A stretch of 64,000 bases of DNA from NCBI GenBank assembly GCA_039545355.1, contig BCJJ01000001.1, positions 276,427 through 340,426 on the forward strand. The letters are read 5' to 3'. Position numbers and translations under genes: made by a program. The DNA comes from Trichosporon coremiiforme (Eukaryota; Basidiomycota; Tremellomycetes; Trichosporonales; Trichosporonaceae). The notes under the pieces were generated by a model. The model was not told the DNA's origin and ran no database searches. It saw only the letters and a list, made by a program, of their open reading frames with translations. This document shows, one piece after another, positions 46,612 to 57,666 of the stretch (its first letter is position 1; each line of letters opens with the position of its first letter).

Positions 46612-46619
46612 TATATAAG
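46612..46619 (+). promoter_or_regulatory. TATA box of secreted paralogue B
   Basis: TATATAAG, 84 bp before the ATG at 46703. The same spacing is seen at paralogue A. Confidence 0.6.
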
Positions 46620-46702
46620 AGAGGTCGAAGGACGTCTTCTAGCTCATCAGTCTCGACAAGACTTCCTCCCCTACTCAGCAACACACCAAGCTCAGCCACA
46701 AC

Positions 46703-47404
46703 ATGATTCTTCTTCCCATTCTTGCTGTCCTCCTCCCCCTCTCCCTCGGGATGCCCGTTGACGGGCACGACTCGCGCTCCCCCGAGCGCCGCGACCTGGA
46801 CGCCTGGCTGTCTGTCGCGAAGGAAGGCGACATCCTCTCCTCCGGCGGGAGCTTCTACTAGCTCGTGACGCCTCACAACGCGACCCTCGCGAAGCGTCAG
46901 GGCACGGGCTCGTGCCCTAACGCCGAATACCGCAAGACAGAGGTGGAGAGCACCGAGCTGGTCTGGTCAGGCTATACGCCCCGGCACTGCCACGACTGTT
47001 CCGGGTCTACGGGAACGTGCACCTACGCCGAGGAAGTCGGCTGGGAAACCTCCTATACCATTTCCTTCGGGCTCGACGCGAGCCTTGCCGGCCAGGTCGC
47101 AAGCGACATCACGGGCAACGCCGGGCTCAACTTCGGGTACGAATGGACGCAGTCCTTCTCTGGCTCGGCGACGGCCGACTGCGAGTTCCCGGGCGGCACG
47201 TACGGGCGTTTCCTGGTGCAGACCAAGATCGGGATCGCCAACACCAAGAGCAGGCTCTGCAAGAGCAGCTGCATCAATGAGAGCTGCGGCGAGTGGGAAT
47301 ACGGCCGCATAGAGTACCCGATCAAGGACGGGAATGGACTCGCTGTCGACGGGACTAAGTGCGAGACGGTCGATTCCGAGGAGGCTTGCCATGCGGGCAT
47401 TTGA
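46703..47404 (+). pseudogene. Secreted cysteine-rich protein paralogue B with in-frame amber codon
   Basis: The frame from ATG 46703 starts with a signal peptide (MILLPILAVLLPLSLGMP), runs 52 codons to a TAG at 46859-46861, then continues open for 180 more codons to TGA at 47402-47404. Gap-free alignment with paralogue A places the TAG opposite a glutamate codon (VYEVV versus FY*LV), so one substitution explains it. Beyond it lie the dibasic site LAKRQG and a mature domain with about ten cysteines (CHDCSG, CKSSCINESC, ACHAG) and a beta-rich look (YTISFGLDASLAGQVAS, GYEWTQSFSGSATADC). No intron fits the site well, although the TAG itself could serve as a splice acceptor. Either the gene is recently broken, or the stop is read through or spliced around. 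Function unknown. Confidence 0.65.
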
Positions 47405-47521
47405 GCCGCTGCAGGGCGTTCACTCGGTCGTACCGCTCTAACCCGACAGCGGTCAGAACGTAACCATCAGTGAAAGAAGAAGTTAGTAAACGGAGTAATG
47501 CAAAGTATGAGCGTGTTCAGA

Positions 47522-47821
47522 TCATCTGCATTCCGTCTGGGGCTTGTCAGAATGCCACAATAAGGCTGCGGACTCACCTCTGGACATCGGAAGCAGGTGG
47601 TATACTGTGAATAGGAGAGTGCGTCAGCTCCTAGGCAGGGGGCTCACCTCGGTCCGCTCGGACCATGACCCGGATGAAAGTGCAGAAGAGAAGAGGTTGA
47701 AACTTGGGGTGTTCACTGCGGGTGGGTAAGTAGACGAGTTCCGATTCCCGTCTGGTGTCACGTGACTCCTCCTGCAAAGAGCTATCCAGCCGTTGTCGGA
47801 GACCGGAACCAAACAACCCAT
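47522..47821 (-). CDS. Candidate small three-exon gene, 71 aa
   Basis: Exons from the 5' end: 47648-47821 (MGCLVPVSDNGWIALC ... WSERTE), 47578-47604 (YTTCFRCPE) and 47522-47536 (TECR, stop). Introns of 43 and 41 nt are GTGAGC...AGCTGAC...CACAG and GTGAGT...CTGACAAGCCCCAG, both in the local style and both in phase 0. The product would be Cys/Ser/Pro-rich with no recognised family. Splice motifs are good but the protein is short, so chance cannot be ruled out. It converges on the end of paralogue B. Confidence 0.35.
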
Positions 47822-49073
47822 CCCTGCCCCTCCTTTCTGCGAGTGGTCACCCGAAGCACCCGAAGACGTCAGTCCGAAGCGGCGGGCGCCTGCGGAGGTC
47901 GCGGCACGTTCACGCCATAGCCCACTGTCACAAACCTCAGTCCGATCATGGAGGTGAGCCTGGGCTGTACCTTGAGGCGATGGTTGCGGGCGTGTCTGCG
48001 GTCCGGCGTGCCCGTCGAAGACTACGCGGCACCGCTTGTACCGCTAGCTGTATCGTCTGGCTTTCAGCGACCCGGGTCGTTGGGGTCAGTGCATCGCTGC
48101 AGGAAATCTAGCATTGATGGCGAGCGCACCATGAGCCGCAGACTGCGTCGCCCTCTTCACTTTTCTAGCGAGCGTCGGGTGAGATCGACACAAGGGGGAA
48201 CCAAGCAAGTCGTTCCTGATATTCTCTCACGACCAGAGCGAGAAGAGATATCAGGCTATCAGGCAGATCGCATCACAGACCAATAGACAGCTGGCCGAAG
48301 CAATCCGCGCCTGTGGACGGTGGACATCATCTAAATGCGAGTACGCTGGGGCAAGGGCAGGCTGGTGCAGACTTACGCATCTCCGCAATCCAAGCTCGTC
48401 AAGCATGCGCCGTCTCCTTCCGTCCCTGAACAGCACGTGCCGAAAGAACTCTGGTCAAACTCTGGTCCGCGCTTCCTCGGGCAGACAGCATGTCTCAGCT
48501 ATGACCCTGATTCCAGGCCCCGACTGCTCGGACGGAACGTCCCGCGGAAGTGCACGGCTGGGCGCGTTAGCTGGTTTAGCTGGCGGTGTGTTTCGGAGGG
48601 CATACGTCACTCGGCTTGGAGCTGCTTGTGGCTTTTTGCGGCTCGATAAGCAACGAAGTATCAGCTCGTGTCCACCTCACTCACTGGGGGCTTCTACACC
48701 TGACAGACTGCACCGCTGCCGCTTCTCTGCTGCTGCGTCGAGCTCAGCTTCGCTGCTCAGCAGCGCCGTTACGCTTGTCCGGCTCGGCTTCGCCTTGCAC
48801 CTCCAGTGTCCCAGTTGCAATGCCAATATGCATATGTAACCTAGTCGTAAAATGCAAGAAATGCGTTTGTTTGGAAAAATGCGAGATGTGTCGATTAAAG
48901 AGGATGGAGAGCTATTATACATCTTATAAGGGGCGGAAGGTGGCTATGGTGGTGGTGTGTGGTGTGTGGTGGAAGGAGGGTAGAGTGCGATAAGATGTGG
49001 TGGAGGGAGGGATTAGGGAGGTGGTCGGAGTCGAGGGTTGAGAGGGATGCCGGCGCTCGCTATGCTCGCGCGC
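47822..49073. other. No recognisable gene; 3' flank of the MARVEL-like gene
   Basis: 48.84-49.07 kb is AT-rich and then G/T-rich, likely the 3' UTR of the minus-strand gene. I see nothing else to support. Confidence 0.4.
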
Positions 49074-49645
49074 TTAGTGCTTGGGAGCCACCTCCTCCTC
49101 CTTCTCGATGACGGGGACGTTGCCGAGGGGCTCGGACCAGGACGAGTTGGTGGTGGAGACGATCATGGCGATGATGGCCATCCAGAAGAGGTTCCAGATC
49201 CAGAGAACCCAGGCCATGCCCATGGTACCGCGGAGGACGCCCTGGCAGTCGTGGGCCTCGGGCGTGTCGCCGGGGCAATAGCCGTCGCCGTGGCGCTTGC
49301 CGAGGACAGTGATGGCGATCGAGGTACCGAAGCAGTAGAGCATGAGGAGGCCGTTGACGATGAACATGTTGCGGACAGAGTAGAGCTTGGAGTGCGACTT
49401 GAGGAAGTAGACGAACATGTAGAGCATCTGCACGATCGCGCAGACCATCTGAGCAACGACGGCGGCGGGGTACGAGTGGAACAGCTCCTTGTCACGGTGG
49501 ATCATGACAATACAGATGATGAACGACGTGTACGCGAACACGAGCAGAGAGCCGTTCATCGGACCCTTGAGAGTGACGGTGCTGGTTGTCAGCGGCTGAG
49601 ACTTGCTCGCGATCAAGAGATGACTTACGGAGAGTACCTGGCCAT
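49074..49645 (-). CDS. Four-TM MARVEL-like membrane protein, 174 aa
   Basis: Exons 49629-49645 (17 nt, MARYS) and 49074-49581. The intron GTAAGT...GCTGACAACCAG restores PTVTLKGPMNGS. Four hydrophobic segments are visible: LLVFAYTSFIICIVMI (about 17-33), AVVAQMVCAIVQMLYMFVYF (45-65), NMFIVNGLLMLYCFGTSIAITVL (77-100) and MGMAWVLWIWNLFWMAIIAMIV (128-150). A short extracellular loop holds two cysteines (GYCPGDTPEAHDCQG). The C-terminus is acidic. Topology and loop length fit fungal MARVEL-type proteins of membrane microdomains, but the call rests on topology rather than a diagnostic motif. A GGT-repeat lies just before the ATG, and a TATA-like run about 160 bp upstream. Confidence 0.7.
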
Positions 49646-51772
49646 GGTGGTGGTGGTGGTGGCTGTGGAGGGGTAGGTGAGGACTAAGGTGGTGGTAGGG
49701 AGGTAGCTATAAGAGTGTGGGTGACGGTCGCAACCCAGCTGTTAAGGAGAGGACACAGTGAAGGATGAGGATGAGAGGATGAGGGACAGTCGTGACCGAG
49801 GGCGTATATACTTATATTCCTTCTCGTCCTTGTCGTGTTTGGCTGATGTGCTCCAGTCCTCTTGCATAGTTGCTCTCAGCGGTAGGCTCGAAGGCCCTAC
49901 GGTGCATCCCAGCTTGGTGCTACTCCTCCACGGCCGTGGTCGTAACTCGTCTACAGCTGCTGTTTAGTCATGACGGCCTATTGGGGATTACCCCGGCTCA
50001 GGGACGAGCCTGTTCCTGGCTGACTGGCCGACCGAACTTGCCCTTGAGAGGAGAGCGTCCGCCGCGCACGAAAGACAGAAGCCAGAGAACCACGAGGCAG
50101 GACTCGACTTTCCCTGAGTTCTTCATTCTGTGACCCTGAGACTCACTCAGCAGCGAAAGCAGACGACGACGGCCAACGGATGGCAAGCTTGCAAGCTGGA
50201 TTTTTTTGTTTGCTTCGGCGTCACGGCCCCCCCCCCTCCCTCTTCCTTGCCTGCTGCTTAGTCTGAAGGAGCATGCCGTCATTTCGCAAGAGTGGTGCTT
50301 GTACTGCAGACGCTCCAGTCACAGAAGTCGGGAAGTTAGACGGCAGCTTGCTTGACAATCATCCAGAACCACAAAGACTGCTTCTCGCTTTGTCATCGAG
50401 GACCGTCACGAGGTCGGACCTGCCCAGATCTGCGCCGCCCCATCTACCAGAGCTGCACATGCTCATGTCCGAATCCAGTAACTCGACCTCTCGCAGGAAT
50501 GGCCAGTACTTCTGAATACGACAATCGACGATTCGTGCGAGTGACGATGATGGGCCGTAAGCCAGGGCCATAAGGGACGGCACCAGGGCAGGGGTTCTGT
50601 GGGAGTCAGTTTCGGTGCTTCGGTCTAAGGCCCGTGTCCTTCTTCTGTTTGCTCTGCGCCGCACCCGTCCGGTCCGGAAGGCTTGCAGCCTTAGAGAGGC
50701 TGGCTTGGACGGAGGAGCGGAGTGATTTGGTCGGAACTCAGGCACGTCTCTGGGCTTGTCCCTGCGACGGTGGCGATAGAGCGACGCACACCTCGCAACC
50801 TCCGCGGCCGTCGTCACCGCTCACCTTTCTTCGTGTAAGCTGAACTCTGCAGTGAAAGCAAACCGTGATGACGGGCGGGAGTGCGTAGACATGGCTTATC
50901 AGCACATGGGCGGACATGTGAGAACACAACCGTCATGTAAAGTCATCTTCGAGACAAATTTGTTGAGTGGGTCTGGTTGAGCATGTGGACCACCTTTCTG
51001 CAGGATAGCGGGTGCGATCGAGGATCGAGACCATCTCCGCTCCGCGAAGACCGCACCGTCAAGCGAATGCGATCATGACTTCTGACTCGTCATCGGAGCT
51101 GCCGAGTTGTGTCCCTGAGGCTTCTGCCAACTTCCGAACAAAACTGAAACCTTTACACCCAGCCAGGCGCTTGTCCTCTCGAGCACCTGATGTACCTGGG
51201 AGGGCCGGTGCTGCCGTGCCGACCTTACCGCCGACGTCATCCGCCCAAGCCACCCGATGCGGCGGCGGAGCGACGTAGCTCGGTCAGCGCCGTTCCTTAC
51301 TCTTCTTCGCCTGCAGCACTGAATGCATAAGGATGTGCGTTGTTACTATACATGGTCGAGCGCGGCCGAGAGGGCCCTCTGCTTCCTTCACCTCTCCTCT
51401 CCGATCACGTGCCGCTCTCATCCTGACAGCCCACTCGCGTGCCTCCGCCGTGCTCGATACTAGCTTCCTCACAATCGCGAGACCGCTCACTATGCTCGCG
51501 CTTTCAGCTAACAGTACACTTCCCCTCCCATATATGCTGTCTATGGAGCTAGGCTGGCACAAATGATCGCGTGCCGCTCAACAGTCGTCATTATTAGTCT
51601 AGAGTTAGGGATAAAGATGCAGGTGGTCGGCGTGGAGCGGTATGCCAAGCGGCTCGGCTCGTCGTCAATGGCGAAAAGGCAGACGCGTCACGGCACCAGT
51701 CGCAGAAATCTGCCACCAGAGCGGCTACGCGTGCCATACCCGCGGCGGATCTGGCGGTCCCGGCGCACGCGA
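49646..51772. other. Two-kilobase gap, nothing recognised
   Basis: It holds the promoter of the MARVEL-like gene, a C10-type homopolymer near 50225 and short overlapping frames. A minus-strand frame at 51284-51562 (GLAIVRKLVSSTAEAREWA) looks mildly protein-like but has no ATG and no splice support. Confidence 0.4.
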
Positions 51773-54700
51773 CTACCACGGGTTCTCCAGGGCCATCTTC
51801 TCCTCGTCGGCAGCGCGCTTGTTCCACCCTGCGGCGTGGGCTGGCTCGCCGATGGGGCTGGGGCCGAGAGCGCCCATACCAGAGCTCGCGAAGGGGTTCG
51901 TGAACTCGGCGGGGTGCGGGCGCGCAGGCGGCGCCATCAGGTTGCCGTCCATGTCATACGAGCCCGATGGTGGCAGCGGGGAGTGCGAGCCGGACGGCGA
52001 CGTGCTCGACGCCCACGCGTTGAAGCCGAACAGACCCTTTGGCGGAGGCGACGGAGCTCGCGCGGGGCTGGCGGCAAGGTTCGGGCTCGACTCCGGCCAC
52101 ACAGGCCGGTCCCAGGCGTCCTGGACTGAGAGCTTCTGCGCCGTGATCGCAATGTCGCCGTCGTCATCGACTGGCAGGCCGAGTGCACTGCTGTCCCGTC
52201 CGTCGAACGCAGAGTTGCTGCGCTGAGGAGCTGGCGGCGTCGGTGTCTCGTCCGGCGTCGGTGGGAGTGGCGGCGGCGCAGAGCCAGTGCGCCCCAGCGG
52301 CGATGGTAAACGTACGATCGGCACGGGGCGCGGGCTCGCCGCATCGGACGGTTTGTCCGGGTCGACGTCCTTGCCGAGCTCTCGCGAAATCGCCGCGAAA
52401 TCGAAGCCAGCAGTAGCGGGGATACGGCTGATAGCCTCCTTCTCCGCGGCGACGACGGCCTCGGCTGCCTCAATGTCCGCCTGACTTGGGCGCTCGCCTA
52501 GGTCGGCCTCCTCTGGCTCCTCCAACACGGCGCCGTCCTTGCCGCCTGCCATGCCGACACTTCCAGCGGGGTGCTCCTCGCGCGGCGGGAGCATGTCGTC
52601 CTCGTCGATGTCGTTGTACGTGCTGCTGACACGCCCCGACGCGGTGCCCGACATGGTACTACCACTGTCGTCTGAGCCGCGTCGCTTCGTCTTTTTCTTC
52701 CGGCGCGGGAAGATGCCGAGGATCTTCTTCTTCCGACGAGCCTCTTCCTCCTCCTCTGTGATACGCTCGTTGACCGACATGTCCACCTCGGGGTCCTGTT
52801 TGTCAGTTTCCTATCGCAGCAAGACAACTCACATCTGGCTCGTCGAACTCGTTAGAGGTACACGGGAAGCCCGCCTTGATGAGGAGTTGCGGCATGGATG
52901 AGCGGTAGCTCATATGACCCGTAATGCAATCCGTGACATCGAGGTTCTCGAGACCGGGAACCATCTCAACGGGGCGCAGGCCAGCAACCGTGTTCAGTCC
53001 ACCGGTCGTCGCACGGAAGAGGTAGCCGAGAACCCAGTCATTGGTCGCGTAGCCGTTCACAAAGCGGCCAGCGACGACGGAGCGCGCCTCGAGCCACGTC
53101 TGGCGGTTTGCCGTGACGGTGCTGCCGAAGATGTACACGTCCTGGACGATGCCGTACGCCTTCTGGCGGTGCAGCTCGAGGAGGGCGTAAAAAATAACTC
53201 GGGAGCCAAGGGAGAATCCAATCAGCGACGTGGGTCGGATGCCGGCGTGTCGTGCTATGAGCGCGTCGGCGAGGACCAGTCCGGCCGCTCTGGATCGATC
53301 GAGGGCGTTCGCCCACGGGTTATCGATAAGGTATCCCAGTTTGGTCAGGAGCAGGGGCCACTGCAGCGCACTCATGAGCGCCGTCATGATCGTGGCCTGC
53401 AGCACTTGCTGAGAGACCTGGGTCAGCACTTCCGTGCCGATAATCTTCAGCGCGCCTCCCATCTCGCTCATCATCTCGGGTTCCCACAATACAGAAAACA
53501 CGTCCCCGACTGCAGAGTCGAGGACCGAGAACGGCAGCCTCACGTCGTCCACCTTACTCGCCATGAAGCCTCCGACGGTGATGTAGCAAGATACTCGCTT
53601 GTTGTTGTGCAACGGCTTGAACTCGAACGTTCGCACCTCGCGCGTTCTTCGCGCCATGCCGCGTCCGGCAATGTTCGCGCCCGTGACCACTCCCGTCGTC
53701 GTGATGATGGCCGCGCCACCAGCACCGGCGAGGAAGCCGGTCGTGCCCGTGATACCAATGGTACCGAGAGCCGCACCGAGACCGGCACCGATGACAGGCG
53801 CCAGCAGACCGGCCGAAAGACCGATGACGAGACCACCGCCGACGGCGGCGAGACCCATGAGCGCGTATCGTTTACGCTTGGCGGTCTTTGCTCGCGAGTC
53901 GATGACGTCGTCCTGCTCGAGCTGGCCAACGCTCTCCTCGAGCTCGAGCGCCTCCGTGACACGGTTCTCGAAGCGCACGATGTCCATCCAGCCGAATCCG
54001 AGGGCGTTCGCGACGCGCTCCAGGAAGGCTCGTGATCGCGCATCGTACAGCGAGTCAGCGACCAACACGAGGAATAGGTCGCAGAGCTGTTGTCAGCTAA
54101 GTCACAACATCCTGGAAGCTAACTTACCACTGTCCACCGGATGTCTAGCGTGATATTCTCGTCTGCCGTCGACATCGTGGTCGAGACGCCAGGCAGGGAG
54201 GGCATGTGCTCCGTGCCTTGCTTCAGCGGCTCGACCGTCTGTACGTCTCCCGGCAGCTTGGTGTCGCCGGGGAGCTGCGTGTGGACGCCTCGCGGTGTGC
54301 CCTCCGCATCGCTGACTCCACCGCCCTTCGGCGTCTTGCTGGGGTCGGGCGACAGCCTTTCGCCACTGCCGAGTTTCGGCGTCTTGTTGACATCGGGCGA
54401 CGGCGGTGCCTTCTCTGGCGGCGATGCCGGCGAGTCGAGACTACTCCGCCCGATGTCGCCGTCGTTGTCGAAGCTGCTGCCGATGTCTCCCCCGATGTCA
54501 TCAGCGTCCTCTTTCGGCGGTGGCGGTGGTGGAGCGCCATCGTGCGACCCTCCGATGTCTCCCATGTCGCCCATGTCTCCATCGTCGAAGGGGTTGCCCG
54601 ACGAGGAGAACAGGCTGCTGCCCTGCGATGTTGGCGGGGATAGCCGCCGGTCCTCGGCAGACTTTGGCGGAACCGCGGGTGGTGTCACTGGTGATGGGTC

Positions 54701-55768
54701 AACCTCTGCGTATGGGGGTGCCGGGTCGTGGCCGATGTCGTCACTCTCGGACCGCGTGTCGTTGTGATTTTCTTCGGCCCTGCGAGCCTGCTCTTCCTCG
54801 GCTTCCTTCCTCGCGACAGCCTGGCGCTCGGCCTCCTCGGCCTCCTCGATGTCGCGCTGCTTCCTCGCCTCGGGGTCGTAGTCGGGATTCTTGACCGTGT
54901 GCGTCGTCATGAGCGCCGGAACGAGGTCGGCAGGGTCGACGCCGTGCTCCTGCAATGACTCGATCATGTGCTGCTCTGTAGGTGTCAGTTGCCAGCACAG
55001 GTGACCGACTCACCTTCTCTCTCTACGTCCATGTGCTGAAACAGCCGAGCCATGATCTTGATCATCCAGATCTTCGCGCTCTTGACGACGGGCACGTCGG
55101 TTTCGCGCGCCTTGCCCTTGAGTAAGTTGCGCTGCTTCATCTTGTACCCCTCCCAGCCGCGGGACATGTCCTTGATCATGCGTCCCATGATGAGCTGGCA
55201 CAGGCCGACGTAGGCGATACGCTGGCCCTCGGTCAACAAGTCCTTCGTCGCTTGCATCTGGGACAGCGGCGTCATGGCCTGGTTGTCGTCGAAGAGGTAG
55301 CGGGTGCGCATGTGGACTTCCTCGCTCTCCTCGTCCTCCTCGAGGCGCAGGCGCGTGTAGTCGCTCTCGTCGATCGAATTGCCCTTCTCGCGCCAGCTCT
55401 CCGATGCCAGAGTGTCGACCCCGAGCTCGAGATGCTGGCCCGTCGCGTTCGACTGCGTCTTGTCTTCGCCATCATCGAGGCGCTCGGGCCGGTACCCGTA
55501 GCGCTTGTCGTCGATCGCGTCGAACTCGCTCGTGAAGTCGTTCGACCGCACGACCGGCATATCTGGAGGTGAGCAAGAATCATCGCCACCGAGCAGGGGT
55601 GGGAACTCCATCGCGCTTGACCATGGGCTTGATCGTGCTCAATCGCCGCGCGATCGAAACTACCTCAAGGCCCATGGATCATGTCAACATACCCTGCCAA
55701 CCGTCATCGTCGTCGAGGTCGGACCAAGATGAAGGGGGAGGTGCCAGTCCGCGCGGTGCGGGTGCCAT
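51773..55768 (-). CDS. DUF726 / TMCO4-family membrane-associated hydrolase-like protein, 1249 aa
   Basis: Exons from the 5' end: 55693-55768, 55014-55562, 54128-54975, 52833-54086 and 51773-52795. Residues 1-210 contain LSQMQATKDLLTEGQRIAYVGLCQLIMGRM, typical of the DUF726 N-terminal part. Residues 210-490 are a charged coiled segment (EEAERQAVARKEAEEEQARRAEE) and an Asp/Gly/Pro tract (GDMGDMGDIGG). The core (490-910) has a glycine-rich hydrophobic stretch (GLSAGLLAPVIGAGLGAALG), KRVSCYITVGGFM, and GFSLGSRVIFYALLELH with the G-x-S-x-G serine near residue 781. Residues 910-1249 are basic, then disordered. Human TMCO4 and yeast Mil1 belong to this family. Mil1 binds the AP-1 clathrin adaptor, so a trafficking role is plausible, but enzymatic activity is unproven. 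All four introns are canonical. Confidence 0.85.
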
Positions 55769-56161
55769 GGCTGGGGCTTGCCTGCTGTGTGTGTCCGCGC
55801 GAGTGGAGAAGTGTGGTGTAAATGCAAGGAGCAAGTAAGTGGTGGTTGATAGAGTTATCACGTTGGAGGAATTCGACGCTGGTCGTGGTCGCTCGCGTGG
55901 CAAAGGGTCTCATAGGCCCATGCCCTTGCCACCACCGGGGCCGCAGCTGCAGCGTCACCAAGCGCGCCAGGCCGCCGGCCCGCGGCCCACGACACCCGGC
56001 TCGCCCTTAATCGATCTCACCACAAGTGTTTCGCAAGTCCATAGCCTTGGGCTCCTCCAGCTGTAACATGCTTCACAGCGTCTCAAGTGTAGTGTGAGAA
56101 TGCACTGCGCTGTGCATATCCTATGCTCTCTAAAGTCTATCTACGGCTCAAGCTCCAGGGT

Positions 56162-57461
56162 TCACAGATCCACCCCCGCTACCCAGATTTCGGTCTCTCC
56201 CGTCTTTTCGGCGCCCTGGACGCGATCGACCAATACCGTCCGGATACCCCTATCGGCGAGCATGCCCCAGAGGTCGCGCTCGGCTTCGTCTCTCTGCTTA
56301 TAAGCAAGCAGCAGTAACGGCGCTGGTCGTCCCTCTGACTTGAGGAGTCGCTCAAGCGTAGCGACGAGGCACGGGAACGAGGCCGTGTTGTACGTGACGT
56401 CGGCGGCGCTGATGTCAGCTTGTACCCAGTTTGCGAAGCTGGAGAAAGGGAGAATGCGAGACTTACAAGACGAGAGAGGGCCAGTCACTCTCCACCCAGT
56501 CGGGCATCGGCGCGTCCCAGTCCAGCACCTTTGCAGACACATCGACGCCGTTCAAGTCAATGTTCTGCTGCATGATCTCCATCGCCGAGTCTGCCGTCAG
56601 TTCGCGACGATCGCTCATAACTCACCCAGATCCGTCGCCGTTATCCTCGCCGTCGGGGCCAAGGGCGCCAGCGCAATGCTTACGAGCCCCGTCCCGCTGC
56701 CCAACTCGAGCACACTGTTACCCTCGATACGCTCCAGCACTCGTCGGGCTTCCTTGTGCGGGTGCGTCTGCGATAGGTACCGTCCCAACCAGGCGCTCAG
56801 AGCCAGACCTGAGTCCCACACTTTCTGCTTGTCAGCAACTACGGTACAGGCATAGCTCACCTTATCGAGATCGAAACTCGTCTGCTCGACGACCTTGAGC
56901 GCGCCATAGCTCGTGGGCCAGGACCGCGTGATCCGGCTCTGTTTCGGCGCTTCCTTCGCCTTGCCCTTGCCCTTCGACTGCTCCTTGCCCCTACCCTTTG
57001 CAGGCTTGCCCTTCGGATCAGACGGAGCCGCGGGAAGGAGCTCAATGCCCTCACTCCACACGCCGAGTACTCCCGGATCAGCGAGCAGCCGCTCTAACGG
57101 CACCGAGCTCGGGCCCTCTGCCGGCGGCGCAATAAGACCCAGTCGCCAGAGCTCTCCAGCGCGGGCGCCTTTCGGCAGCGGAACGGGGATAGGCTTGTAC
57201 GTGCTCATAGGTGGTTCGAAGGTCGTCAGCGGCTGAGTTGGGAGGGGTTGGGATGGCGGGTGCAGCCTGTGCCAGGTGTAGAGCACTTCGGTCGGGTTCT
57301 CGCGGAGTCTAAGGTCAGCTCGTCACTGGGAACCCGGCAGCTTGTAGACGGTATACTCACTCTGTGCGCAGGTCATTCGCGACCTGGGGTGTGATCACTA
57401 CCGGCTCGCCGAGCGGCGTCGCCACCGGCGGCGGTCGCAGGAAGGATAGGTACCAGTACAT
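56162..57461 (-). CDS. METTL21-type protein lysine methyltransferase
   Basis: SAM-dependent class I methyltransferase. Exons from the 5' end: 57361-57461, 56861-57308, 56626-56824, 56467-56590 and 56162-56408, giving 372 aa. N-terminus MYWYLSFLRPPP, then VLYTWHRLHPPSQPLP. A Lys/Gly-rich insert (SDPKGKPAKGRGKEQSKGKG, about 130-150) precedes the catalytic part. Family marks: SYGALKVVEQTSFDL, KVWDSGLALSAWL, motif I LELGSGTGLVSIALA (about residue 217), acidic ATDLDSAMEIMQQNIDLNG, LDWDAPMPDW, and AADVTYNTASFPCLV, the D-x-x-Y variant post-motif typical of METTL21/EFM enzymes that modify elongation factors or chaperones. The substrate cannot be assigned. The 36-nt intron 56825-56860 is in phase and stop-free, so retention would add 12 residues just before KVWDSG. 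Confidence 0.82.
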
Positions 57462-57666
57462 CCTCCTTTGGCTGCTGGTGGATGTCAACAACGGCGGCTG
57501 CGACGATCGGGCAACTTTTGGTCAACCTCCACATCCATTGGGTAGAGGGTCACGTGTCGCCCCTTGCCGCGTGCCTTCCTCCAGCATCCTCAAGCGACGA
57601 TTGTGCACTACGAGTTGAGACTAGTATACAAGTACATCTGTTACCAAGAATACGTCTATGTCTACT

